A stretch of 64,000 bases of DNA, taken from Betaproteobacteria bacterium (lineage in GTDB: Bacteria; Pseudomonadota; Gammaproteobacteria; Burkholderiales; Thiobacillaceae). The DNA lies in contig VGVT01000008.1 of NCBI GenBank assembly GCA_016873935.1, forward strand, positions 1 to 64,000, written 5' to 3'. The position numbers were made by a program, and so were the translations under genes. Below, piece after piece: positions 11,611 to 20,150 of the stretch (the stretch's first letter is position 1; every line of letters begins with the position of its first letter). The notes below the pieces were generated by a model, which searched no databases, had not been told where the DNA came from, and was given only the letters and a program-made list of their open reading frames with translations.

Positions 11611-11978
11611 GCTGACGCGGGACTGACAAACGCCTGCCAAGGCCCGTGAAATCAGGGAAGAAGCCTTGTATTCCGCGGCTTCTCGGGACTTCCAGAGGGT
11701 TCCGGTGAAAAAATTAAAATATTTTTATATTCGGCCATCCGGTTCTTATGGAGTCCGCTGTTGGTGCGGCGCACAAGCCGATTGAGGCCCTCTTTCCGTA
11801 TTCCCCGACGGCGTTCCACCCGTTCAGCCGCTGCTCTCAAGTCGTTCCCCGGACCGCCCCAAGAACGACTTGGCCCCGAGCGGAGTCGTTGGCGGCTTTG
11901 CCGTCTTACGAATCCGGCCTGCCCCTTGCGGGTACTCGGGGGGCGGCTCGGGCACTTTATCCGAGCCGGGGGCTCAGA
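11611..11978. other. Non-coding stretch with strong hairpins and one AT-rich tract
   Basis: No convincing gene is seen between tkt and the next gene. It holds a small hairpin (GAAGCC at 11660, GGCTTC at 11677), an AT-rich run near 11707-11733 that stands out from the GC-rich surroundings, a perfect 10-bp inverted repeat (CAAGTCGTTC at 11838-11847, GAACGACTTG at 11863-11872), and a 7-bp hairpin just after the following gene (GGCTCGG at 11945, CCGAGCC at 11961). None of the hairpins has a T-run, so intrinsic termination is not evident. Confidence 0.5.
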
Positions 11979-12764
11979 TCACACCCCCACCCAGGCGCGC
12001 CACTGGCTCAGCAGCTCCGGCGTCAGGGCGGCCAGCACGGAACGGTTCCATGGGTCCACGACACGGAAATCGCCGCCGTCCAGGGCGCAGACGGCGCCCC
12101 CCGCCTCCCGCAGGATCAGGCAACCCGCCGCGTAATCCCACAACTTCTGGCCGCCGTGCAGATAGACGTGCAGGCGGCCGGCGGCCAGGTAGCACCAGTC
12201 CAGGGTGCTGGCGCCGAGGTTGCGCTGGGAACTGAAGGGATGTTCGAAGGCCAGGCGGCCGGCCAGCTCGCGGTCGATGCGCTTGAGCTCGATGCCGGCC
12301 ATGCAGCGGCGCAGTTCGGTGGGCGCGGTCTTGATGGGCAGGCGCTCGCCGTCGAGGAAGGCGCCCTGCCCCTCGATGGCATAAAAGGCTTCGTCCGCCG
12401 CCGGATCGTAGACCACGCCGAGGACGCTCCTGCGGTCCCGGATGAGGGCCACGGAAATGGCGAAATAGGGCAGGCCGTTGACGAAATTGCTGGTGCCGTC
12501 GATCGGGTCCACACACCAGAAGGCCTCCTCGCCCAGGTCCCAGACCGCGCGCTGTTCCGCCTCGGTCATCTCCTCGCCCAGCACGGGGTAGGCGGCGATG
12601 GCCTGGAGGCGGCGGCACAAGGCGTTCTGCGCGGCGACGTCGGCCTCGGTGAGCAGGCTGCCGTCGACCTTGCGCTGGTGCGCCACCTTCAGGTAGCGCG
12701 GCATGACCTCTTCCCGCCCGACGTCCCGGCAGGCGGCGATGACCTGGTCGAGGATGGTGCGCAT
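11979..12764 (-). CDS. Inositol monophosphatase family protein (CysQ/SuhB-like)
   Basis: Magnesium-dependent phosphatase of the inositol monophosphatase superfamily, 261 residues from MRTILDQVIAAC. The metal-binding signature is intact: GEEMTE (first carboxylate region), CVDPIDGTSNFVNGLP and the C-terminal LWDYAAGCLIL. The family includes SuhB, CysQ (PAP phosphatase) and fructose-1,6-bisphosphatases, and the sequence alone does not decide the substrate. The reading frame is open far upstream through repeat DNA and the next gene, but the family N-terminus fixes the start at 12764. Confidence 0.85.
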   Translation of the reverse strand: MRTILDQVIAACRDVGREEVMPRYLKVAHQRKVDGSLLTEADVAAQNALCRRLQAIAAYPVLGEEMTEAEQRAVWDLGEEAFWCVDPIDGTSNFVNGLPYFAISVALIRDRRSVLGVVYDPAADEAFYAIEGQGAFLDGERLPIKTAPTELRRCMAGIELKRIDRELAGRLAFEHPFSSQRNLGASTLDWCYLAAGRLHVYLHGGQKLWDYAAGCLILREAGGAVCALDGGDFRVVDPWNRSVLAALTPELLSQWRAWVGV

Positions 12765-12765
12765 G

Positions 12766-12855
12766 TGCAGCGGGTAGCTTGTAGCGGGTAGCTTGTAGCT
12801 CGGTTTCCGCGCCTGCGGCGCGCTGAAACAAGCGACTCGCCACTCGCTACTCACC
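12766..12855. repeat. Heptad-periodic repeat between two minus-strand genes
   Basis: Units GCGGGTA, GCTTGTA, GCGGGTA, GCTTGTA on the left. On the right are units GCGACTC, GCCACTC, GCTACTC, ACCACTC, with a GC palindrome (CCGCGCCTGCGGCGCG) between them. The right half overlaps the stop codon of the upstream gene at 12847, so its last residues appear to be encoded by repeat DNA. Confidence 0.8.
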
Positions 12856-13404
12856 ACTCCACTTGATTGAACAGCCCATGCTGGGAATCTGCTCGGCCGG
12901 ACCGCGCTGGGTCTCGGCGACCTGCCGCATGGCCTCGAACAGGTCGCGGCGCACGCCCTCGGGGGCGGCCTCTTTGCGCGACTCGTCGAGACGGCCGCGG
13001 TACTGCAACTCCAGATCGCGGTTGAAGCCGAAGAAATCCGGCGTGCACACCGCGCCGTAGGCCTTGGCGACGTCCTGGCTCGCGTCCAGCACGTAGGGCA
13101 TGGGGAAGCCCAGGCGGGCAGCCACTTCCCGCATGTTGTCGAAGCTGTCCTCGGGATACTCGGTGGCATCGTTGGCCATGATGGCGACGGCGCCGATGCC
13201 CAGGGCCTTGAGTTCCCTGACGTCGCGGACGATGCGATCGATGACCGCCTTCACGTAGGGGCAGTGATTGCAGATGAACATCACCAGCAGGCCGTTCGGG
13301 CCGGCCACGTCCTTCAGGCTGTAGGTCTTGCCATCGACGCCGGGCAGGGCGAAATCCAACGCCTTCCAGCCGAAATCGCAGACCGGGGTTTCCATGCGCA
13401 CCAT
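12847..13404 (-). CDS. Thioredoxin-fold (AhpC/TSA-Redoxin type) protein
   Basis: A protein of 185 residues with a peroxiredoxin/TlpA-like fold: FALPGVDGKTYSLKDVAG, then LLVMFICNHCPYVKAVIDRIVRD with the active-site-like CNHCPYVK motif. This pattern is characteristic of a widespread family of cytoplasmic thioredoxin-like proteins whose substrate is not established. There is no signal peptide, so it acts in the cytoplasm. GGGAGA seven bases upstream supports the start at 13404. The C-terminal WSGE is encoded by the adjoining repeat. Confidence 0.8.
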   Translation of the reverse strand: MVRMETPVCDFGWKALDFALPGVDGKTYSLKDVAGPNGLLVMFICNHCPYVKAVIDRIVRDVRELKALGIGAVAIMANDATEYPEDSFDNMREVAARLGFPMPYVLDASQDVAKAYGAVCTPDFFGFNRDLELQYRGRLDESRKEAAPEGVRRDLFEAMRQVAETQRGPAEQIPSMGCSIKWSGE

Positions 13405-13465
13405 CGTGTCTCTCCCGACGAAATCAATGCGTTAAAGTTTATCATCCGGACCGAGGACTCCCCCC

Positions 13466-14197
13466 ATGCCCCGCTTCTTTTGCGACCTGCCCCTGGCCCC
13501 CGGCCGCCTCGTCGAACTGCCGGCCGAAACGGCCCGGCACGCGACCGGCGCCCTGCGCCTGCGCGAGGGCGACGCGCTCACCCTGTTCAACGGCGCCGGC
13601 GGCGAATACCCCGGCACCCTGGAGTTGCGCGGCAGGCTGGCCTTCGCACGGATCGCCGGGCACGACGCGACGGAGCGGGAGTCCCCCCTGCGCATCGTCC
13701 TCGCCCAGGGCATCTCCGCCGGCGAGCGCATGGACCTGACCCTGCAGAAGGCCGTGGAACTGGGAGTCAGCGCCATCCAGCCACTGATGATGCGGCGCAG
13801 CGTGGTGCGGCTCGATGCCGAGAAGGCCGCACGGCGCCTGAAGCACTGGCGCGGCATCGTCGTCGCCGCCTGCGAACAGTGCGGCCGCAACCAGCCGCCG
13901 GCGCTGGCGGAGATCCGCGACGGCCTGCAATGGCTGGGCACCGAGGCCGCATGCAAGGGGTCGCACCGCTATCTGCTGGATCCGGAAGGGGCGCGGGGCC
14001 TGGGTGGCAGCCCCGTCCCGGACGGTCCCGTCCTCTTGCTCGCCGGGCCGGAAGGCGGCTTCGACCCGGTCGAACGGCAGGCCGCCCTGCGCGCCGGCTT
14101 CCAGCCGCTGCGCCTGGGTCCGCGCATCCTGCGCACCGAAACCGCGGCCCTGGCGGCGCTGGCCGCCATGCAGGCCGTCTGGGGAGATTTCCGATGA
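13466..14197 (+). CDS. rsmE: 16S rRNA (uracil-1498-N3)-methyltransferase
   Basis: SPOUT-class methyltransferase that makes m3U1498 in 16S rRNA. It has 243 residues. Motifs: PRFFCDLPLAPGRLVELPAE (PUA-like N-terminus), HATGALRLREGDALTLFNG, QGISAGERMDLTLQKAVELGV, and the knotted SAM-binding end LLLAGPEGGFDPVERQAA followed by LRLGPRILRTETAALAALAAMQ. It is the first gene of a plus-strand run and divergent from the thioredoxin-like gene. Confidence 0.95.
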   Translation: MPRFFCDLPLAPGRLVELPAETARHATGALRLREGDALTLFNGAGGEYPGTLELRGRLAFARIAGHDATERESPLRIVLAQGISAGERMDLTLQKAVELGVSAIQPLMMRRSVVRLDAEKAARRLKHWRGIVVAACEQCGRNQPPALAEIRDGLQWLGTEAACKGSHRYLLDPEGARGLGGSPVPDGPVLLLAGPEGGFDPVERQAALRAGFQPLRLGPRILRTETAALAALAAMQAVWGDFR

Positions 14198-14272
14198 CAC
14201 CGACGATTCAAGTTTTTCCCCGGCGCGCCGTAACCCGCGCCAATCAAGCAAGTAAAACGGAGGGCTAGGGCC

Positions 14273-15589
14273 ATGGCGAAATCGGGGGAACACAACGCCG
14301 CCGCCTACGTGGACTGGTTCCGCGCGGCAGCACCCTACATCCACGCCTTCCGCGGCAAGACCTTCGTGCTGGCCTTCGGCGGCGACGCCATGCTGCGCGA
14401 GGACTTCGTCGATCTGGTCTACGACATCAATCTGCTCAACGCCCTCGGCGTGCGCCTGGTCCTGGTGCACGGCGTGCGTCCGCAGGTGGAGGAACGCCTG
14501 GCCGGCGAAGCCCAGTACGTGCGTGGCCGCAGGGTCACCGACGCCGAATCCCTGGAACACGTGAAGGACGCCGTGGGCTCGGTGCGGGTGGACATTGAAA
14601 GCCTGCTCTCCGTGGGCCTGCCCAACACCCCCATGGCCGGTGCCGACATCCGCGTCGCCTCCGGCAACTACGTCACCGCCCAGCCCGCTGGCGTCGTCGA
14701 CGGCGTCGATCTGCTGTTCACCGGCGAGGTGCGCAAGATCGCCGTAGCCGCGATCCGCGACCGTCTTGACGGTGGCGAGATCGTGCTGCTCTCGCCGATC
14801 GGCTATTCCGCCACCGGCGAGGTCTTCAACCTGACCCTGGAGGAGGTGGCGACGCACGCCGCCATCGACCTGGGGGCGGACAAGCTGATCTTCATCCTGG
14901 ACCACGGCGACGACGCGGCCGACAAGCCCATCAGCCGGCTCACCGCCAGCCAGGCGCAACGGCTGCTGAAGGAACTGCCGGACGGCGACATGAAGCTGTA
15001 CCTGCCGCACGCCATCCAGGCCTGCAAAAAAGGGGTGGCCAAGGTCCATCTGGTCAACGCCGAGGTCGACGGCGCGCTGCTGCTGGAGCTGTTCACGCAC
15101 GAGGGCGTGGGAACCATGGTCACCCGCCAGTCGGTGGAGAACCTGCGCCCGGCCGGCATCGACGATGTCGGCGGCATCCTCTCGGTCATCGAGCCGCTGG
15201 AACACGACGGCGTCCTGGTGCGCCGCTCGCGCGAGCGTCTGGAACAGGAAATCGGCCAGTTTTTCGTCGATGAGCTGGACGGCCTCATCGTCGGCTGTGT
15301 CGCCCTCTACCCCTTCCCCGAAGCTGGCGCCGCCGAGATGGCCTGCCTGGCGGTGGCCCCCGAGTTCCGCCGCGGCGGTCGCGGCGACGCGCTGCTCGCG
15401 GCGGTCGAGGAGGCGGCGCGGGCGCAGGGGCTCGCCCGCCTGTTCGTGCTCACCACGCGCACCACCCACTGGTTCATCGAGCGCGGCTTCGTCGCGGCCG
15501 GTCCCGACGATCTGCCGGCACCGCGCAAGGCCATGTACAACTGGCAGCGGCGTTCCAAGGTGCTGGTGAAAAGCCTGGGGGTGGCCTGA
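14273..15589 (+). CDS. argA: N-acetylglutamate synthase (classical ArgA)
   Basis: Catalyses the first step of arginine synthesis, acetylation of glutamate by acetyl-CoA. It has 438 residues with the two ArgA domains. The first is an N-terminal amino-acid-kinase-like domain (residues about 20-280; FVLAFGGDAMLREDF, LVLVHGVRPQVEERL) that binds the arginine inhibitor in this family. The second is a C-terminal GNAT acetyltransferase domain (about 295-435; EMACLAVAPEFRRGGRGDALL, LFVLTTRTTHWFIERGF). A GGAGGG sequence precedes the ATG. The next gene begins immediately at its stop codon. Confidence 0.95.
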   Translation: MAKSGEHNAAAYVDWFRAAAPYIHAFRGKTFVLAFGGDAMLREDFVDLVYDINLLNALGVRLVLVHGVRPQVEERLAGEAQYVRGRRVTDAESLEHVKDAVGSVRVDIESLLSVGLPNTPMAGADIRVASGNYVTAQPAGVVDGVDLLFTGEVRKIAVAAIRDRLDGGEIVLLSPIGYSATGEVFNLTLEEVATHAAIDLGADKLIFILDHGDDAADKPISRLTASQAQRLLKELPDGDMKLYLPHAIQACKKGVAKVHLVNAEVDGALLLELFTHEGVGTMVTRQSVENLRPAGIDDVGGILSVIEPLEHDGVLVRRSRERLEQEIGQFFVDELDGLIVGCVALYPFPEAGAAEMACLAVAPEFRRGGRGDALLAAVEEAARAQGLARLFVLTTRTTHWFIERGFVAAGPDDLPAPRKAMYNWQRRSKVLVKSLGVA

Positions 15590-16408
15590 ATGGGCCTGGC
15601 GCGCGCCGCGCTCGCCCTCTTCCTGGCGGCGCTGCCGGGCCTGGCCCTGGCCTTCACCATCGGCGTCCTGCCGATCCACAGTTCACGCGTGCTGGTGGAA
15701 CGCTACGAGCTGCTACGCGCCTACCTACAACGTCATCTGAAACAACCGGTGCGCATCGAGAGCGCGGCGGATTTTGCCCGCTTCCATGCCCGCAGCCTGC
15801 GCGGCGACTTCGACCTCACCATCACCGCCGCCCATTTCGCGCGTCTCGCCCAGAAGGAAGCGGGTCTGCAACCCCTGGTGCAGTTCATGCCCGACCATGA
15901 CGCCCTGCTCATCCACCACGCCGAGCGCCCCCTGGCAGTATCTGGCGACCTGCGCGGCGGGCAGTTGGCGGTCATCGACCGCCTCGCGATCACGGTCACC
16001 GCCACCCTCAGCCACCTGCGCGAGCAGGGCCTGGAAGAGGGACGCGATTTCATCGCCAACGAACACCGCACTCATGCCAGCGTGGCACACGCACTCGCTT
16101 CCGGCGTCGCCCGCGCGGCGGTGACCACCAGCCAGGGACTGCTGCAGATTCCCGAGGATCTGCGCGGCAAGCTGCTGGTGCTCAAGCACATCGCCGACAT
16201 TCCCGCCTTCGTGTTCCTCGCCAAGGCCGATCTGGGCAAGCCCGAAGCCGAGCGTCTGCGTGACCTGCTACTGGCGTTCCCGCGCCAGGAAGAGGGCAAG
16301 AATTTCCTCGCTCAGACCGGTTACAGCGGACTGCACCCGGCCGGCGAGAAAGCGATGAAGCGCGCCGATGCCTATCTGAAAGACACCCGGAAAGCGCTCA
16401 AGCCTTGA
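15590..16408 (+). CDS. Periplasmic phosphonate-binding-like protein (PhnD family)
   Basis: A 272-residue protein with a signal peptide (MGLARAALALFLAALPGLALA) and a type 2 periplasmic binding fold of the PhnD family: FTIGVLPIHSSRVLVERYELLRAYLQ, DFDLTITAAHFARLAQ, ALASGVARAAVTT. No ABC permease or ATPase is nearby. The gene starts directly after argA and overlaps by four bases the next gene, a membrane GGDEF-EAL protein with a periplasmic loop. It therefore probably works as a ligand-binding partner of that sensor and not in transport. The ligand is unknown. Confidence 0.8.
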   Translation: MGLARAALALFLAALPGLALAFTIGVLPIHSSRVLVERYELLRAYLQRHLKQPVRIESAADFARFHARSLRGDFDLTITAAHFARLAQKEAGLQPLVQFMPDHDALLIHHAERPLAVSGDLRGGQLAVIDRLAITVTATLSHLREQGLEEGRDFIANEHRTHASVAHALASGVARAAVTTSQGLLQIPEDLRGKLLVLKHIADIPAFVFLAKADLGKPEAERLRDLLLAFPRQEEGKNFLAQTGYSGLHPAGEKAMKRADAYLKDTRKALKP

Positions 16409-19221
16409 ATGCGCCCGCGTTTACTCACGACCGCCCACGCTTCCCGCTTTGGATCAAGCTGACCCTGGCCGGCGTCCTGGTCGAGGCTGTCATGCTGGCG
16501 GTGCTGGTGGCCAGCAATGCCCGGCTCACCGAACAGGAACTCAGCGAAAAGGCCTACCAGCGCATCAGCAGCACCGTGCCCCTGCTCAACGCGGCACTGG
16601 CCGGCCCCCTCATGCAGCGGGACTACAGCGCCCTGCAGGAAATCCTAGACGAAGCGCGGCGGGACGACAGTTACGCCTATCTCCTGCTGCTGGACGTGGA
16701 CGGGCGCCGCGTCGCGCAGACCGGCCTGGATATCGATACGCCGCTGCCGGAACTCGACCAGGAGATCTCCACGCGCAATCACGACCTCGTGTACGACACC
16801 GAGATCGCCATCAATCTCTCGGGCAGGATATACGGCCACCTGCGCTTCGGCATCCCCACCGAATTCCTCATCCAGGCGCGCGAGCGGGTGCTGCGCCAGG
16901 GCACCTACATCGGCGTCGCCGCACTGGCCCTGACCCTGGTCACCCTGGCCCTGATCGGCTACCTGCTGACGCGCCGCCTGAAGCAGCTCACCCTGGCCAG
17001 CCAGGCCATCGCCGACGACAACTTCGACGCCCTGCTGCCCGCGCACGGGCGCGACGAGGTGGGCCAGCTCACCACCGCCTTCCGGCAGATGTCCGAGCAG
17101 CTCAAGGCGCGGCTGTCCGAGCTCAGGCAGAGCGAGCAACGCTTCTTCGCCATCGCCCATTACACCTACGACCTGGAACTGTGGATCGAGCCCTCCGGGC
17201 GCACCATCTGGGTCAACCCATCGGTGCAACGCATGACCGGTTACACGCCCGAGGAGTGCCTGGCCATGCCGGGATTCCCCCTCTGCCTGATCGACCCGCA
17301 AGCTCAGGAGGAAGCCGGCCAGCGCTTCCGCCGAGCCCTGGGCGGCGACTCGGGAGAGGGGTATCAGTTCCGCATGCTGCGCAAGTCCGGCAACAGCTTC
17401 TGGGCGGCGGTGAACTGGCTTCCCATCTATGACCGTGAAGGCCAGTCCCTCGGCATCCGCGCCAGCATCCGCGACATTTCCGAACTGAAGGACTCGGAGG
17501 AACGCGCCCTGGAGTACCTCGCCGGCACCGAGGCCGAGCGCGCGCGCCTCAAGGCCCTGCTGTCGGCGATGAACCTGGGCATCCTGTTCATCGGCGCCGA
17601 CGGGCGGGTGATCTACCACAACCCCGCCTTCAGCCATATCTGGCGCATGCCGGATCACAGTTCGCTGATCGACCTGGACTGCGACACCTGCTTCACCTTC
17701 TCGGCCTGCGAACTGGCCGACGCCGCCGGCTTCCGCGCCCATCTCGGCCAGGTCCTGGTGCACCGGGAGGAGGCCGACAGCCACGAGATCCAGATGAAGG
17801 ACGGCCGCGTGGTGACGCAACTCAGCTACGCGGTGCGCGACCGCGAACACCGCTTCCTCGGTTATCTGTGGATCTACGAGGACGTCACCAGCGAGCGCCA
17901 GACCGCCGAACAGATGCTCTACCTGGCCGAGCGCGACTCGCTTACCGGCCTCTACAACCGCCACCGTTTCCAGGCCGAACTGGAACGCATGCTGGCCGAA
18001 TCAGGGCGGCACCGCTCAAGTTCAGCGTTGCTCTATTTCGACCTGGATGAATTCAAGACCATCAACGACCATTTCGGCCACAAGGCGGGCGACGCCCTGC
18101 TCATCCGCGTGGCCGGTGAGGTCTCGGGCATGACCCGGCGCAACGAGATGCTCTTCCGCCTGGGGGGCGACGAGTTCGCGGTGCTCCTGCCCGGCGCCGA
18201 TCGCGCGCAGTCCGAGGCCCTGGCGGAGCGCATTGTGCGCGCCATCGCGCAGATCCCGTTCAGGCTGGAAGGCCAGACCCTGCACGTCTCATCCAGCCTG
18301 GGCATCGCCCTCTACCCCGAGCACGCGGCCGACCAGGACCAGTTGGTGGCCTGCGCCGACACCGCCATGTACCAGGCCAAGCAGGCCGGCAAGAACGCCT
18401 GGCGGGCCTATCGCGCCGACCTCGACACGACGCCGGAAATGGTCAGCCGCCTGTCCTGGAACGAGCGTCTCGCGCACGCTCTCGAACACGACCTGTTCGA
18501 ACTGCATTACCAGGGGGTCTACGTAATCCGCGACCGCAAGCTGGCGCACCTGGAGGCCCTGATCCGCATGCGTGACGAGAGCAGCGGCGACCTGGTCTCG
18601 CCGGGGCTGTTCATACCGGTGGCGGAAAAGAGCAACAAGATCCTGGCGATCGACCGCTGGACCCTGCGCCGGGTGGTGCGCCTGCTCGCCGAACAGCCCG
18701 AGTCGCCACCCATCGCCGTCAACCTGTCCGGGCGTTCCTTCGACGATCCCGCCCTGCCCGGCTTCATCGCCGATCTGCTCAGGGAACACCGTGCCGACCC
18801 GGCGCGGCTGATCGTAGAGATCACCGAAACCGCCGCCGTCTCCGACCTCACCGACGCGGAACGCTTCATCGAGGCCCTCAAGCTGACCGGCTGCGGCGTC
18901 TGCCTCGACGATTTCGGCGCCGGCTTCGCCTCCTTCGCCTACCTCAAGCACATCCGCGTCGACACCATCAAGCTGGACGGCATGTTCATCCGCGACCTGC
19001 CGCACGACCACGACAACCAGGTGTTCGTGCGCGGCATGGTCGAAGTGGCGCGCGGCCTCGGCAAGGTCACCGTCGCCGAATGCGTGGAGGACGAGGCCAC
19101 CCTGAACCTGCTGGCCTCCCTGGGCGTGGACAAGGCGCAGGGCTTCCATCTCGACAAACCCCAGGCCCATCACCCCGCCCTGCTGTCGCAACCCCCGGAG
19201 GGACGCCATGAACCAGGCTGA
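16405..19221 (+). CDS. Membrane HAMP-PAS-PAS-GGDEF-EAL c-di-GMP protein
   Basis: A 938-residue sensor that makes or breaks cyclic di-GMP. The start is TTG at 16405, overlapping the previous stop; no ATG precedes the first membrane helix. Order: helix at about 12-38 (PLWIKLTLAGVLVEAVMLAV), a periplasmic domain to about 165, a second helix (VAALALTLVTLALIGYLL), HAMP to about 245, PAS at about 245-360 (FWAAVNWLPIYDREGQSLG), PAS at about 375-490, GGDEF at about 500-660 (FRLGGDEFAVLLP), EAL at about 680-930 (AHLEALIRM, VCLDDFGAGFASFAYLK). The GGDEF loop is canonical; RRNE stands where an RxxD inhibitory site would be. Both catalytic domains look intact. Confidence 0.92.
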   Translation: MNAPAFTHDRPRFPLWIKLTLAGVLVEAVMLAVLVASNARLTEQELSEKAYQRISSTVPLLNAALAGPLMQRDYSALQEILDEARRDDSYAYLLLLDVDGRRVAQTGLDIDTPLPELDQEISTRNHDLVYDTEIAINLSGRIYGHLRFGIPTEFLIQARERVLRQGTYIGVAALALTLVTLALIGYLLTRRLKQLTLASQAIADDNFDALLPAHGRDEVGQLTTAFRQMSEQLKARLSELRQSEQRFFAIAHYTYDLELWIEPSGRTIWVNPSVQRMTGYTPEECLAMPGFPLCLIDPQAQEEAGQRFRRALGGDSGEGYQFRMLRKSGNSFWAAVNWLPIYDREGQSLGIRASIRDISELKDSEERALEYLAGTEAERARLKALLSAMNLGILFIGADGRVIYHNPAFSHIWRMPDHSSLIDLDCDTCFTFSACELADAAGFRAHLGQVLVHREEADSHEIQMKDGRVVTQLSYAVRDREHRFLGYLWIYEDVTSERQTAEQMLYLAERDSLTGLYNRHRFQAELERMLAESGRHRSSSALLYFDLDEFKTINDHFGHKAGDALLIRVAGEVSGMTRRNEMLFRLGGDEFAVLLPGADRAQSEALAERIVRAIAQIPFRLEGQTLHVSSSLGIALYPEHAADQDQLVACADTAMYQAKQAGKNAWRAYRADLDTTPEMVSRLSWNERLAHALEHDLFELHYQGVYVIRDRKLAHLEALIRMRDESSGDLVSPGLFIPVAEKSNKILAIDRWTLRRVVRLLAEQPESPPIAVNLSGRSFDDPALPGFIADLLREHRADPARLIVEITETAAVSDLTDAERFIEALKLTGCGVCLDDFGAGFASFAYLKHIRVDTIKLDGMFIRDLPHDHDNQVFVRGMVEVARGLGKVTVAECVEDEATLNLLASLGVDKAQGFHLDKPQAHHPALLSQPPEGRHEPG

Positions 19222-20125
19222 ACAAGCGCATGCCGCCACGCTGGCCCGTCTGCATGATCTCGACCGCGCCATCGTCAATCATTCACAGTGGATGGCGCGC
19301 CTCAACCGCCAGCTCATCTGCGGTGGCCAGGACACCCGCGACGACCTCGCCGACGATGCCCACCTGCGCTGCGGCCTCGGCGGCTGGCTGCACGGCGCGG
19401 GCAAGGCCGACCTGGAACAGGAACCGGGCTACGCGGCCATCGAGATCGCGCACCGCTCCATGCACGGCATCGCCCGCCACCTCCTGGAGACCCAGGCCGC
19501 CGGCCACTCCATCGCGCCGGCCGATTACGATGCCCTGGTGGCGGTGGCCGCGCGTCTGCGCCAGTTGTTGCGGCGCATGGAACAGGAGCTCATGGAACGC
19601 CTGGGCGCGGTGGACAAGCTCACCGGCGTCTGGAACCGCCAGGCCGTGCACCTGCGCCTGGCCGAGGAAATCGAGCGCGTGCAGCGCACGCGCCAGCCCT
19701 GTGTGGTGTGTTACGTCGATCTCGACGATTTCGCCCGCATCAACGAAAACCACGGCCAGCGCGCCGGCGACCAGGTGCTGAAGGCGGTGGCCGCTTTCTT
19801 CGCCGCCCACCTGCGCGGTTACGACACCATCTACCGCCTGGGCGGCGAGGAATTCCTGCTCTGCCTGCCCACCACCGACCTGGATCAGGCCGGCGTCCTG
19901 CTCAACCGCCTGCGCGAGGAACTCGCCGCCACGCCCTTCCCATTCGAAGACCGCGACATCCGCCTCACCGCCTCCTTCGGCGTGGTCACCCTCGACCCCA
20001 TCTTCTTCATCGACGAAACCCTCGAGCGCGTCGAACGCGCGCAACTCATCGCCAAGACCGAGGGCGGCAACCGCGTCTGCCTGTGGCACGACGAGTTGAG
20101 CCTGTTCGACCCTGGGACCGACTGA
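19208..20125 (+). CDS. CZB-GGDEF diguanylate cyclase (DgcZ-like)
   Basis: A cytoplasmic diguanylate cyclase of 305 residues with an N-terminal zinc-binding chemoreceptor (CZB) domain. The four expected ligands are visible: His25 in NHSQW, Cys55 in RCGLGGWL, and His82 and His86 in AHRSMHG. The same arrangement in E. coli DgcZ binds zinc, which inhibits the cyclase. The GGDEF domain follows from about residue 135: DKLTGVWNRQAV, YVDLDDFARINENHG, YRLGGEEFLLCLP, with an RGYD inhibitory site. The gene overlaps the GGDEF-EAL gene by 14 bases, so the two are translated from one message and may act on the same c-di-GMP pool. Confidence 0.93.
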   Translation: MNQAEQAHAATLARLHDLDRAIVNHSQWMARLNRQLICGGQDTRDDLADDAHLRCGLGGWLHGAGKADLEQEPGYAAIEIAHRSMHGIARHLLETQAAGHSIAPADYDALVAVAARLRQLLRRMEQELMERLGAVDKLTGVWNRQAVHLRLAEEIERVQRTRQPCVVCYVDLDDFARINENHGQRAGDQVLKAVAAFFAAHLRGYDTIYRLGGEEFLLCLPTTDLDQAGVLLNRLREELAATPFPFEDRDIRLTASFGVVTLDPIFFIDETLERVERAQLIAKTEGGNRVCLWHDELSLFDPGTD

Positions 20126-20150
20126 GCGCTCAAAGCATCCGCGCGCGGTT

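Noticed and set aside
11652-11840. A 62-codon minus-strand frame upstream of tkt
   Set aside because: It crosses the AT-rich tract and shows no ribosome-binding site or protein-like pattern.
11870-11945. A possible tRNA (sequence resembling a T-loop near 11912)
   Set aside because: The GTTC of the T-loop is absent and no acceptor or anticodon stem could be folded.
13442-15679. A 745-codon open frame on the minus strand
   Set aside because: It lies antisense to rsmE and argA, both clear genes, and has no recognisable motif.
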